A stretch of DNA of 43,728 nucleotides from Nemertoderma westbladi (taxonomy: Eukaryota; Xenacoelomorpha; Nemertodermatida; Nemertodermatidae). The position numbers and the translations under genes are program-made. The DNA is taken from contig JAUCBJ010003180.1 in the NCBI GenBank assembly GCA_032718475.1, positions 1 to 43,728 of the forward strand, read 5' to 3'. A model generated the notes under the pieces. That model was not told the origin of the DNA. It was given only the letters and a program-made list of their open reading frames with translations, and did no database searches. This document shows, one piece after another, positions 30,816 to 40,446 of the stretch (the first letter of the stretch is position 1; each line of letters starts with the position of its first letter).

Positions 30816-32699
30816 TTGGCGGAAGTTAACCTAACGTGTGCGAGCTCCTACGAACGGGATTCGGATCGAAGCGGGGAGGAGGGGAATCGAGGGAACTCCA
30901 CCCCATGGAGGGTTCCAGAGATCGGACGGAGATACGAGGTGGATCGACGGCGAGTTCCGGAGGCGAGATCTATGCCGTTCCTGGAGCGGACGACTCATCC
31001 GCATGCGGACCTACCGCGTTTGAACTTTAGACCGTACGCTGTACCGTATAAGTGTCGGTATGTGACAGGAGCATGTCAGAACGATGATGTAGAACGCTTC
31101 ATCGCGGAATTACATAACGTTGCGGATCGGGACGCTTCCGAACCGAAACGTAAGCCGAATTTGACAGCAAATCAACGCGGGGAACTGAAGAAGTTGAAAC
31201 GGGACTCAACTCTAGCGGTAGTCCGAGGGGACAAGACGGGCAATGTAATCATTCTGGACGAAGATATTAGGAGACGGGAAATTAGTCGAGCACTGGAGGA
31301 TAATTCAACGTATGAGAAGTTACTTTTCGACCCGACAAATAAGTTTTCTGCAGAGCTGAAACGACTTTTAAAGGTCAACAACATCGGCGATAAGGAGCTA
31401 CAAGATTATATAGTGCCTAAGAGTCCCGCGATGGGCTATGTCTTCACGCTATTTAAGGATCACAAAGAACGCTCTGAGTGGATAGATTGGGGAGGAGGGA
31501 TGCTCGTACCGAAAGCGAGACTGATCATTTCAGCAACAGGAACAGTGTCCGAGCGCGCCGCTCAGTTTCTGAATTCAATTATCCAACCGATTTTGGAGAG
31601 GATGCCGCACTACATTCCGGATTCCGCCGCAGCGAGGAGAAGCTTACCGGTCGAACCACACGAGCAGGTGACGTTTCTGGCACTGGACGTGAGGGATATG
31701 TATCCTTCGGTGGATTTTAGTTTAGCGACTGATGCGATATCGGCCACTTTGAAGGAGAATCCAGACGTCATGGAGGACTCGGGGTATACAGTAGAGCAAA
31801 TTATTGTCTTACTACGATACGTCATTACTCATACATATTTTTGTGCAGAAGGGGGTTTCTATTTATTAATCAAGGGGCTAGCGATGGGGGGGCCGGCGGG
31901 GAAGTCGATTGCAGTGTTGACGGTAAATAGAGTACATATGCATATTAGTTTGATTACTTTAGTAGGCACTACCTTTTTTAAGACATTTGTGGACGACGGG
32001 GAGGGAATTTTTAATAGAGTATTAACAGAGGAAGAGAAGGGTGATATTAGGGTTAGGTACAACTCTGGCAGTGGGGAGGTGTTTGGGCGGGACTCTATTC
32101 AGTTTACCATTGAGTTTTCGCATGATAAATCCACCTTTTTGGATTCAGATTTGTTTATTAGGGGAGGGGACAACCGTATAGGTACTGCTGTTCACTTTAA
32201 AACGTTATCCAAGAAATTGCCTATCCCCTACAGTAGTCACCATGACAACGCAGTCCTACAGGGCATTGTGAAGGGCCAGATCAAACGATTTTGGCGTTTG
32301 ACGGGAGGGGGGACAGCGTTTGTGTCCGCCAGGGACCGATATTTAACGGACTGTTGGGCGGTTGGGTACCCTGAGGAGGTTCTAGAGGGATTACGGGGGA
32401 GTAGCGGTGGTAGGGGGATGGTTACCCGAGGGGAAGCGAGTGACAGAGTACGGGTTTTCCTTCCAGTGGATGGGCGAGTGGGGGGCGTCATGAAACCAGT
32501 GGTGTCGAAGTTCAAGGAGACTTTGGACCTATGGGGATTGTCTGTGGGGATATCGACGAAGAGTGGGTTAAACTTAGAGAAAATACTAGTGAGGAAGAGG
32601 GACCGGACAAATTGGAGGGGGAACAGGGCGTGTGGCAGGCCTCGGTGTATGACCTGTTCATGGATTCTAGATAGAGAGGACAACGCCATGGGGGGATAA
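30816..32699 (+). CDS. Penelope-type reverse transcriptase
   Basis: The frame opens near 30816 (first ATG at 30972) and ends at TAA 32697-32699. Core motifs: LTANQRGELKKLKRD in the N-terminal domain, KARLIISATGT, LDVRDMYPSVD (motif A, D291), GLAMGGPAGKS (motif B, about 354-364), FVDDG (motif C, D393 and D394), and SHHDNAVLQGIVKGQ in the thumb. Near the end, CGRPRCMTC is the Cys-rich linker usual between RT and endonuclease in this class. No internal stops. The frame closes in a run of six G, and the endonuclease continues in another frame, so a one-base slip inactivates the fusion or a recoding event is needed. Confidence 0.92.
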   Translation: MAEVNLTCASSYERDSDRSGEEGNRGNSTPWRVPEIGRRYEVDRRRVPEARSMPFLERTTHPHADLPRLNFRPYAVPYKCRYVTGACQNDDVERFIAELHNVADRDASEPKRKPNLTANQRGELKKLKRDSTLAVVRGDKTGNVIILDEDIRRREISRALEDNSTYEKLLFDPTNKFSAELKRLLKVNNIGDKELQDYIVPKSPAMGYVFTLFKDHKERSEWIDWGGGMLVPKARLIISATGTVSERAAQFLNSIIQPILERMPHYIPDSAAARRSLPVEPHEQVTFLALDVRDMYPSVDFSLATDAISATLKENPDVMEDSGYTVEQIIVLLRYVITHTYFCAEGGFYLLIKGLAMGGPAGKSIAVLTVNRVHMHISLITLVGTTFFKTFVDDGEGIFNRVLTEEEKGDIRVRYNSGSGEVFGRDSIQFTIEFSHDKSTFLDSDLFIRGGDNRIGTAVHFKTLSKKLPIPYSSHHDNAVLQGIVKGQIKRFWRLTGGGTAFVSARDRYLTDCWAVGYPEEVLEGLRGSSGGRGMVTRGEASDRVRVFLPVDGRVGGVMKPVVSKFKETLDLWGLSVGISTKSGLNLEKILVRKRDRTNWRGNRACGRPRCMTCSWILDREDNAMGG

Positions 32700-33039
32700 G
32701 ATTACGGGTGCGTTTGATTGTTCTACAAGTAATATACTGTATTTTATTTGCTGTAAAGTACATCCGGACTCTTATTACATTGGGCAAACGGAACAACGTC
32801 TCCGTGAGAGGATGAACACTCATAGATCTGTAATAAATAATTTTAGGTTAGCTGCTGTGCCGGAGTACAATGAACATGATGAGTTTCTGTTGGTGGAACA
32901 TTTTAGGCGGTGCGAGATGGGAGATATTTGTGTTACTGTGTTTAGGGGATATAGGAACGACGGGGATAGGGTGCATGGGGAGGCCAATTATATCCATCGG
33001 TATAAGCCTCCATTGAACAAGAGCCGACCGACCATTTGA
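32698..33039 (+). CDS. GIY-YIG endonuclease domain of Penelope-like element (out of frame)
   Basis: Continues the preceding ORF in a shifted frame. NILYFICCKV and DSYYIGQTEQRLRERMNTH form the GIY-YIG fold core (with Y residues and the Arg in RLRERM). HGEANYIHRYKPPLNK supplies the late Glu and Asn. It ends at TGA 33037-33039. In canonical elements this domain is fused to the RT and nicks the target DNA. The shift lies at the G6 run (about 32691-32696). Confidence 0.88.
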   Translation, partial: KITGAFDCSTSNILYFICCKVHPDSYYIGQTEQRLRERMNTHRSVINNFRLAAVPEYNEHDEFLLVEHFRRCEMGDICVTVFRGYRNDGDRVHGEANYIHRYKPPLNKSRPTI

Positions 33040-33065
33040 CCTGTTTGTAACCGGGTGCAATAGTA

Positions 33066-33500
33066 GGAGTCATACTGTACATATATTGAAATGGGGGTGA
33101 TGAAGTACACGGGAATTCGCGGGGGGTATCTAGGGGTAGTGTTTATATGTGGGTTTTTTTTATATATTTTGTACTGGGCAACTGTCATACAGGGGGGATT
33201 TGTGGCGTTAGGAGTCATACCGTACATATATTCAAATGGGGGTGATGAAGTACACGGGAATTCGCGGGGGGAATCTAGGGGTAGTGTTTATATGTGTGAT
33301 TCCTTTTTTTATATATTTTGTACTGGGAACTGTCATACAGGGGGGATCTGTGGGGTTAGGAGTCATACTGTACATATATTGAAATGGGGGTATGAAGTAC
33401 ACGGGAATTCGCGGGGGAATCAAGGGGTAGTGTTTATATGTGTTTTTATATATTTTGTACTGGGCAAGTGTCATACAGGGGGGATTTGTGGGGTGTAGGT
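33066..33500 (+). repeat. Three tandem copies of a ~146-bp repeat
   Basis: Units start at GGAGTCATACTGTACATATA (33066), 33211 and 33359, with partial similarity near 33559 (GGAATCATACTGTAC). Each has GTACACGGGAATTCGCGGGG, a T-rich tract and GTCATACAGGGGGGAT. It lies in the 3' non-coding part of the Penelope-like element and makes spurious ORFs on both strands. Confidence 0.9.
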
Positions 33501-34109
33501 AATTGGGATCACATAGGTTTAGTTTGTATTTGCTTAATTTTCTGATGGGGTAACATTAGGAATCATACTGTACAGAGATAGTGTACATGGCGTAGAGGAA
33601 CCGATTGGCAGATTGTGGTTAAAGTTTGGGGCGTAGACTGATATGAGAGCAATGTGTGTTAAATCTGGGGTTTACTAGTAGTGATACGCGTAGCCTACGT
33701 GTATGTAGGTAGGGGAAACAGGATTTGGCGTCCTCCCGCCTACCGGTAGGGTCTGGACCGCTCATTCCTGACTGGTGGAGGGACAGGAAGGTCCGAAAGA
33801 TGCTACTAGCGGGGGTTTCAGACTTTGGTGTATTGTGGTAGGCCTAATGCAGGATAGCAGTGGGCAGTAGGTGTCGGATTTCGGGTCGCGTGGGCTGATG
33901 GCGGCGGCCGGCAGGGCCGGGGGGGGGGGGGGGGGGGTGGTATCAGTTATGTATTTTGTGTACTTTTTATATTTCGGTTCTCTATTGTCTGATTGGTGGT
34001 GCGATACAAATAGATCTTTGGTACAGCGATATGCTATACTGCTATATGTTAATATTTCTGTAATTTTGGTGATTTTTCTACATTTTAGGTCTACTGCTCT
34101 ACCTATGTA

Positions 34110-34285
34110 AATAACTAATACCGGTACCTACGTACGTACGCTCTAAATATTAAATATTATGTATTGTTGATTTATATTATTTGAAACCTTGATAAAGAGC
34201 CTAGAGCTGGAAATCGATCGGATTTAAGAAAGTAAACACTGTTTAGTTCACAAGGGGAGTCCCCAGCGTTTAACTCATAAAATCA
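34110..34285 (-). repeat. Right inverted terminal repeat (pLTR) of Penelope-like element
   Basis: Reverse complement of 30502-30677. On the plus strand it contains CTTGATAAAG, a short stem AGC..GCT and GGAAATC (34188-34215). These look like a worn hammerhead-type core (CUGANGA...GAAA), a motif known in Penelope-type terminal repeats. The core is not intact. Confidence 0.9.
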
Positions 34286-34642
34286 TAATGTTCCAAAATC
34301 CCCTTAAGACGGCATGTCGTTCCATTTTAACGTTTAAAAAAAATGTCAGCAGCAAAGTTAGTTAGTTAGTTAGGTAGCGGCTGGAGCGCCGTTTATTTTC
34401 GTATACTATAATACATAAATCATATCATATTTAAATCATATCTAAATCGTATTGCTAATACTAATATTATAACTATAACTATACTAATAATACTAATTCA
34501 GCCATAAACAATATTACCAATAAAACCATATAAAACAATGTGTTTCACAGACATTTGTTAAATATAATGCAATATGAGGTTGAATAAATTGGTTATTGTG
34601 GCAGCAATTGACGATGTTGGATTGTCGCTAATAGGGTATGTA

Positions 34643-35598
34643 CTATTTTTTTGTTGGATCTGCTACATGAAGTGTGAAATGTTCATCGTCGATGTCTGGT
34701 ATGAGTATGATTGAGTTTTGCTGAGTCGTTGCATCCCAGGAACTTGTGATATGTCTAAGGGCAGCTGAAATATCCCACTCCTTTTGGTGTAGCTTTTTAC
34801 TTAATTCAATGGGGATGGTTATTGTGTGTGAAAACTGTATCTCCAATATTCCAAAGAAATATTCTATTATATGGTCACTGATATATAATTCTTTATCCCC
34901 TCTAGTTGTGATTGTTTTCTCTCGTGAAGTAGGATCAGGTATTTTTATTAGGTGTATTTCTCTAGGTAGGGGGGGGATTAGGGTTCTAGGATTGGTTCTC
35001 TTTGGTTTTGTTATGGCTTTGACGATTTCAGCTGTTGGCGCATTCTGCGTTGATGATAGGTTTTTTGAAGAATCGGCAAAAAAGCCCATTGACTCCTCTA
35101 TTTCAGATATGCTAATGTCGTTTAGAGTATCGCTGGTGGTAGAGAAGGTTACATTGATTTTGTTACTGTGTGTGTTGGATAAATTCTTTTTTTTTTGACT
35201 TCTCTTTTGGTTCCAAAGTTGAGGTGTTTTGTTTTGTATGTTCATGTTTTTTTGGAGCGTTGGTTGATGACATATATATTTTTTTTTTTTTTTTGTATTT
35301 ATACAGGTAGTCTCAGTTTGTATACTCGAACCCATCAGTCTGTTGTGACCCGTATTTTCCTCCATTGCGAGAGAGCCAGGTTCGGCTTCTTCATTTGGCG
35401 TCATCTGATTCAGAGGGTCAGACATGTGACTGTCAGGTGGGGTAGGAGAAGGGCTGCCTCCAGCCAGGCGCTGGTGCGGGAGTGGTTGGGGTTCGTGGTT
35501 TGGTGAGTGCTGTACTGTACTGAACTGTCGTCAGGCCGTGATGCGCAGTTCACACAGTTATCGCGCCGCTCGTGGTCTGGTATATACTCCTTTCCGCT
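34643..35598 (-). pseudogene. Putative Ulp1/C48-type cysteine protease fragment of a mobile element
   Basis: A 260-codon minus-strand frame (35425-34643) has a Lys/Asn-rich N-terminal half. The C-terminal half carries DKELYISDHIIEYFFGIL and then NSIILIPDIDDEHFTLHVAD. This resembles the start of an Ulp1-like domain (L..SD..I..yf..L) up to the catalytic His region (I.P..D.HF.L...D). The Asp and Cys that should follow are absent, so it is truncated. A Cys-containing stretch (35598-35426, another frame) may be its upstream part. Ulp1-like proteases occur in some LINEs (NeSL type) and DNA transposons. Similarity is by eye only. Confidence 0.4.
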
Positions 35599-37212
35599 AG
35601 TGCAATCATGATATATCTCCTTTGCCTTTGAAGCAACCGCACAATCAACCATCTGGAAAACAATGAGTGGTAGCTTAGATGAGTCACTGACCAGGTGTGC
35701 GGGTCCCTTTACTACAGCGCCATGTATCATCCTAGTACTTCCGGTTCCTGTCCCTTCCGTTGTAATTATTGGCAACACTACTACCCCGTCGTTCTGATTA
35801 TACATATATGAGGCTACAGGCCTTAGCATGGCTTCATACATTCCGACATACTCGTCACCTATACTGGGACTAAACGTGGAGAGAATTTGTTTGCTGATGT
35901 TAACTGCCTCATCATCCACTGCGTTGTACGACCTCCGTCCTAACGGGGGGAGAGTCCCATTCGGATTTGTGCTGCCTAAATAAGCAACAAACTCTTCTAT
36001 TATTGGATCCGCCTTAGCTGATTGGATAGCGAAATTGTGTAAAGACATTCCTTCGTCTATAAACACTCGTTTCCTAGACTCCTTGGCGCGACCCACCCCA
36101 AATAACGTTTTTTCCGCTCCTGATATTAGATCGTTAGATCTTCTAGGTTCCTTCACGTTATTAGTCCAGTGGGGTAGACATTTTCGCACTGTTACCTCGA
36201 ATTCTTTACTAGTACCTTGGTCTGGTACTAAGTGTGAAAGGAAATTCTCACACGCCTTAACGTTGGATGTTATGTCTTTTAACGGGGCCTTTCGCATCCC
36301 TAGCGGGAACATTGTTTTCCATTTTATACTGCATCCCTCGTCAAGGGGAGTTTTATCTGCGTGAGTGAGTGCCTGGAAAGATTTTCTCGGGGTGTACATG
36401 TTCTGTAGAGCAATCCGAATACATTCATTCCGAAGATCCAAGCGTTTGATTTTACATCTTGACACAGCAATTGTTGGATTAACCTCTTTCTGATTAAACA
36501 GGGGTAGTACCTCCTTGGGCATCTCTAGAACTTGTGGGGCTTCATTAGTCCTGGCAGCTATCCTGATACGTTCACAGTCGTAATCCGACAATTGTAACCT
36601 AATATTCACCAACGCATTTTTGATATATAATATCTGTTGAGAATTTAACGCGCTAACATCCCCACAAAGAATTTCAGGTTGAAAAAAGTCTACTGTGATT
36701 ATGGTGGTGATATTCCTCACTCCCTTAACGATCAGAGCCTCCACTTTCCGGTCGTATGATTGCATTGTATTCCCAACATAAGATACCGCAACTTCTACTA
36801 GTTGGGGTTCGATATCTGGTTTCACAGGAGCTTGGTTGATATTGTACTCGGTACCGTTCTTGGTAATTCCTTTTTGGATTAAGTCAGGCATGTAGTTCTC
36901 CAACCTGTCGTCCCATTCGGGAAGAGTGTAAAGCCTGCGTTTAGAAATAGCCGTCCCTCGGTCTAATCCTTCAAGTACGATATATTCATCAACCATGTGG
37001 TTCTTTTCCAAGCTACCTTTTATCAAGAAGCAATCGTGAATTTGAGAACAAACAATATAATGAACACACCACATCCATTTTGCAATGGATTGTTGCTCTT
37101 CATTACCTCTAAACCACCCTGGACGAGTGGTATCGGGTATCAACGACAAAATTTTAGCTGGTATCGTGCTGAGTAGTTTAGACATTATTATTATAAACCT
37201 CTTGCTATTGCT
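35599..37212 (-). pseudogene. PA-like: Endogenous orthomyxovirus-like PA segment, copy 2 (long open frame, 3'-truncated)
   Basis: The start codon is at 37185. About 529 codons remain open down to 35599, after which unrelated sequence extends the frame to 35410. Residues 36-160 have the PA endonuclease layout: His50, Glu72 (LEG-DRG), Asp101 (PDL), Glu131 and Lys147 are candidate catalytic positions. The His position is uncertain, since Q48 may be the aligned residue. Residues from about 280 on match the PA C-terminal lobe that embraces PB1. The last portion present in copy 1 is missing. The 5' untranslated part is 27 nt and begins with the same 15-nt terminus as copy 1 (minus strand AGCAATAGCAAGAGG, 37212-37198). 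The protein is roughly 70% identical to copy 1 by eye over the endonuclease. PA is a subunit of the viral RNA polymerase and cleaves host mRNA caps. No stop codon occurs in the viral part. Confidence 0.87.
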
Positions 37213-37450
37213 AGTAACAATGATTGAAGCATAATTTCGCATTTGCATTTTCAGCATTTGGCATAATGAAGGAAGTAAACATACAGAAGTAACGACATTC
37301 ATCACACTGCAAGAGGCATGTGTCAATTGCTCGGAAGAATCAACCAATATTGTAATTTTGCCTCTAGAAGATTGCAATGATTCTGAAACTGAGCAGGAAT
37401 GCCGAGATGATGACATGAACTTCGGGAGTTTCAAATTTCCTACTGTAAAA
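37213..37450 (+). pseudogene. Possible piggyBac-like N-terminal fragment
   Basis: The plus-strand frame (about 37288-37450) encodes FITLQEACVNCSEESTNIVI, then LPLEDCNDSETEQECRDDD. A short helix followed by a hydrophobic 'IVILPP'-like strand and an acidic tail is common at the start of piggyBac-type transposases. No DDD core follows. It abuts the viral terminus at 37212. Weak evidence. Confidence 0.25.
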
Positions 37451-38647
37451 TGGGGCTACATCAACATCTTACATTCTATTACGATCTATTACATTTCTAA
37501 AATTATTTACATTGCCTTCCTTAGCTTGATCAAGCACAGGTTGTTGTCATATTAGTGTTTAATAGAGTTATCAAATTTCAATTTCAAGGCATTGTTATAG
37601 TATATTTGGGATATTTGTATCACAATTTCTTAAAAATTTCTGCTGTGTTTCAAGTAGCCCTATGGGGTTACTTGAAACAACACTTTGATTTCAACATATA
37701 TAGCTTCTATTTTAACAAATTATTGTTCTATTTTGGACAAGTAAGGGGCTTCATATATCTATGTAGAGGTAATTACTAAACTCCAGGCATTTCTGGATCA
37801 GTGTCCAAATGAGGGGTTTAATGCCATGATGCAGTATAATACCACATATCTATTAGCTATAGTTTTTCTGCGGATTGGGATACGTCGCAATCGCGCCGAT
37901 TTTGTGTTATGCGCCCTTTTTAAATTTGCCCTGCTATTTTATATACATGGGCATAAGCACTACCAAAAGATGGTGGCATACTACAGTACGTTACACAATG
38001 GCTGTGTTTACAACTGAAAGTTTTACAATTTTTGGAAAGTGGAACATCCTATAAACGGACGCCGACTTCGACCAACGACCGATTTACTACCTATTAGAAG
38101 GTATTCACCAAATGCTAAAACACTTACACCCCCATGGTGTACCACGCAGTATGGGTAAGTGGGAGGAATTGTATGGGTTGGTGTAAACGAGCTGCGGAGC
38201 ACTTTATTACAGATAAACAAATCAACTCTTGGTAAATATACTACAGCAGTACTTCCAATAGTATTGATAAATACGCCCATAATAAACATATGTCAGCAAT
38301 AGCTGATAAATGGCAGGAAGTTGTTTTATCTCTGACCCCGCATTACCTTCTCCACCACGGGGTGTTGGAGGTACAGACAGAGCTGTCATCGCAGTTTAAT
38401 AATGTTAAATCCGTTAGTAGTATAGAATGCTATGACACGGCATCAAGGTCACCCGTAGCCCATCATTACCATCCATTTCTAGTACTGCAGCCAATCAGAA
38501 GCCACCATTTCAACCTTTACCAGTGGTCGTTATTATTTCAACCAATCAGATGACAGCATTTCATCCGTAACCATGGTAACTTCTCAAGTTCCCGCTTATT
38601 CCGCTAGAGGCGTTATTAGTCACCCAACGCTAGTACAGCATCCAATC
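37451..38647. other. No recognisable gene
   Basis: AT-rich with short frames only. Two CCAATCAGA-type motifs (about 38488 and 38540) and a CCATGGTAAC block are present. No transposon ends or RNA genes were identified. Confidence 0.5.
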
Positions 38648-38845
38648 ACCAACCTTTATTTTACAGGTGTTCGAGTGTCTACACTTAGCATCAGGTAACG
38701 TCTACTATTTTTCAAATCGCTATTTTTCAGCGACCAGTATTTTCATATTTACCAACCTTTATTTTACAGACGCTAGGGATGTCTACAGGTAACTTCTACT
38801 ATTTTTCACCAGTAACTAAATTTAATTTTGCAATTTTTCAGAGAA
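38648..38845 (+). repeat. Tandem splice-site-like cassettes (two ~100-bp units)
   Basis: ACCAACCTTTATTTTACAG occurs at 38648-38666 and 38751-38769. GTAACGTCTACTATTTTTCA (38695) and GTAACTTCTACTATTTTTCA (38789) follow at 28 and 19 bases. Each unit therefore looks like an acceptor, a tiny exon containing GTCTACA, and a donor. A third acceptor-like TTTTTCAG ends at 38841. They may be duplicated 5' exons upstream of the 39360 ORF, or simply a two-copy repeat. Confidence 0.55.
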
Positions 38846-38859
38846 CAAAATATTCAACA

Positions 38860-38932
38860 GGGTTCGAACCCGGGACTGATATAACTCCTCACAACTCACC
38901 AATCACTCTTCCATCCAACCTCGAGAGAAAAA
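38860..38932 (-). other. tRNA-like relic with B-box
   Basis: On the minus strand CCCGGGTTCGAACCC is a perfect B-box/T-arm-like palindrome, preceded at the right distance by a G-rich TTGGATGGAAGAGTG segment that only loosely fits an A-box. A clean cloverleaf could not be drawn by hand. It may be a tRNA pseudogene or the head of a SINE. Confidence 0.3.
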
Positions 38933-39284
38933 GGCGATAAATATCTGAGTTATACCATAGTCATTGAATTCTTCATCTTCATCACTGGTAGCAGATGATT
39001 ATAAATAGCTTCTAGTTCCTTAACATAATTACTATAGCGTAGAATACATTAATTCGACTATTAATAATAATCGATTTCTTTTATCGATGTAACTGATCGA
39101 TCAACTAAGTTGAATATAAGTTAGAATGATAGGGCTAGCATTGATTACGTTGCATCTGTTACACGTTACTGCTATTTCACTCTCTAACTCACGCTAATGT
39201 AATAAATTTAATTGGACACGTTGCATCTGTTACACGAAGCAACTATATTCCTCACTGTAAGTCACTCTGCTGTATTAAAGCAAC

Positions 39285-39293
39285 CATATAAAC
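39285..39293 (+). promoter_or_regulatory. TATA-like element upstream of the 347-codon ORF
   Basis: CATATAAAC lies 67 bases before the ATG at 39360, a reasonable spacing for a TATA box with a short leader. The leader is T/A-rich and has no upstream ATG. Confidence 0.35.
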
Positions 39294-39359
39294 AGAAGTT
39301 TTACAATCTAATAATCATTTATTTAGTTTTTATTTTTCAAAATAGTTTTCATTCTAATT

Positions 39360-40403
39360 ATGGATTTATTTAAAAAAACTTCAAGCAATACTTGGAAATT
39401 TACATTTAATAAATATACCTGTAGTATTGTTTATGGCAAGTACTTTATATTACTCTCAAGCGATAGCAATGTAACAACGTGCTTCTCTTACCAGGATACA
39501 CTCTACCTTCTAGACGTCTTAGAAATATTATTCAACCGACAAAAGGAATCACCAGTTTCAAGAGGTAATATTTATCCTAATATAGAATTTACAAGAGGAA
39601 AGTTAAATATTTCCACCTGTGTTATTACTGAAAACGTATATATTCAGAAGCAAGGCAAATGTCAAATTCTAAACAAATCACTCATTAATTTATTGCTTCA
39701 GAGTAAGACAGAAATATTAGAATTGTTATCACCACCACTCGAAATAATAAATCAGTGTTATGTTGTTAATTTAACCAACCCATCTTTTGTTGGTTTTGTA
39801 AGCAAATATAAAGGAGCGACTTATATGGGACTATGGGAGATTTCAGCTAGATATTCTGATGCTATTGGTCTTAGGTATTATAATGGGTTTAACTTAACAG
39901 CATCGGAAGTAAATTCATTGTGGTATGAATGGAATTATGAAATTAGTAACGAAGGTGTCTTTTCAGAGCTAGATACGGATGATAAAGCTTTATCTGACCG
40001 ACTTAAAGTAAAAATAAATGTACAAGAAAAAAAAGTAATTATTACAGACAAGGAAAGCAAATATTTACAGTTACATTACGATAAAGACATACCATATATA
40101 GAGTTTCTCTACGATATGATGTTAAAGGTTTCATCAACTGATATAGCAGACGGTTTCACGATTCTATATCCACCAACTTGGAAGTTTAAGGTTAATAAGT
40201 CATTTCCAGAAGTAGTTTCATCCACATTTAATCCAAAGACATACATCGAAGAGACCTCGAGTGATAGAAAGCGCAGATCTACATCTCAATCATCTTCCAT
40301 TCCCAACAATGATTCTATACCTACAAAGAAAATAAAAGTTACAAAAGCAAGTGAAGAGGTAGCAGATTACAATAAGGAACATATAAAAACAGTATCAGAT
40401 TGA
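39360..40403 (+). CDS. Protein of unknown function, 347 aa, next to PolB
   Basis: A complete open frame with ATG at 39360 and TGA at 40401-40403. The product begins MDLFKKTSSNTWKFTFNKY and has no membrane segment or signal peptide. It has alternating short beta-type hydrophobic stretches and a basic Ser-rich C-terminal tail (DRKRRSTSQSSS, PTKKIKVTK) that looks like a nuclear localisation signal. I do not recognise the fold. It has the same orientation and base composition as the PolB gene 560 bp downstream, so both probably belong to one virus-like or Polinton-like element. A DNA-binding or replication accessory role is possible but only inferred from the neighbourhood. Confidence 0.7.
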   Translation: MDLFKKTSSNTWKFTFNKYTCSIVYGKYFILLSSDSNVTTCFSYQDTLYLLDVLEILFNRQKESPVSRGNIYPNIEFTRGKLNISTCVITENVYIQKQGKCQILNKSLINLLLQSKTEILELLSPPLEIINQCYVVNLTNPSFVGFVSKYKGATYMGLWEISARYSDAIGLRYYNGFNLTASEVNSLWYEWNYEISNEGVFSELDTDDKALSDRLKVKINVQEKKVIITDKESKYLQLHYDKDIPYIEFLYDMMLKVSSTDIADGFTILYPPTWKFKVNKSFPEVVSSTFNPKTYIEETSSDRKRRSTSQSSSIPNNDSIPTKKIKVTKASEEVADYNKEHIKTVSD

Positions 40404-40446
40404 TTTATTATTAACTAGAGACTTTTCTTTTTCAGTTTCACACTGA

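Larger units (their letters stand above)
30502..34285 (+). mobile_element. Penelope-like element with inverted terminal repeats
   Basis: A 3.78-kb unit bounded by inverted repeats of about 176 bp (30502-30677 and 34110-34285), with an RT ORF followed by a GIY-YIG endonuclease on the plus strand. That combination defines Penelope-like elements, whose terminal repeats can be direct or inverted. The 3' part contains three copies of a repeat of about 146 bp and a G17 tract (33921-33937). The G+C content of the coding part is clearly higher than that of the flanks, which suggests a relatively recent arrival. Confidence 0.88.

Noticed and set aside
33091-33498. 135-codon repetitive ORF
   Set aside because: It is the translation of the 146-bp tandem repeat in the non-coding 3' part of the Penelope-like element.
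33066-33500. CRISPR array
   Set aside because: Repeat units are contiguous, about 146 bp, without short unique spacers, and lie in a eukaryotic retroelement.
35410-35598. Reading the whole 674-codon minus-strand frame (37434-35410) as one intact gene
   Set aside because: Codons before 37185 lie outside the viral terminus and codons after 35599 have no match in copy 1; only the middle part is PA-like.
38860-38932. Functional tRNA gene
   Set aside because: Only the T-arm/B-box is convincing; acceptor and D-arm pairings could not be formed.
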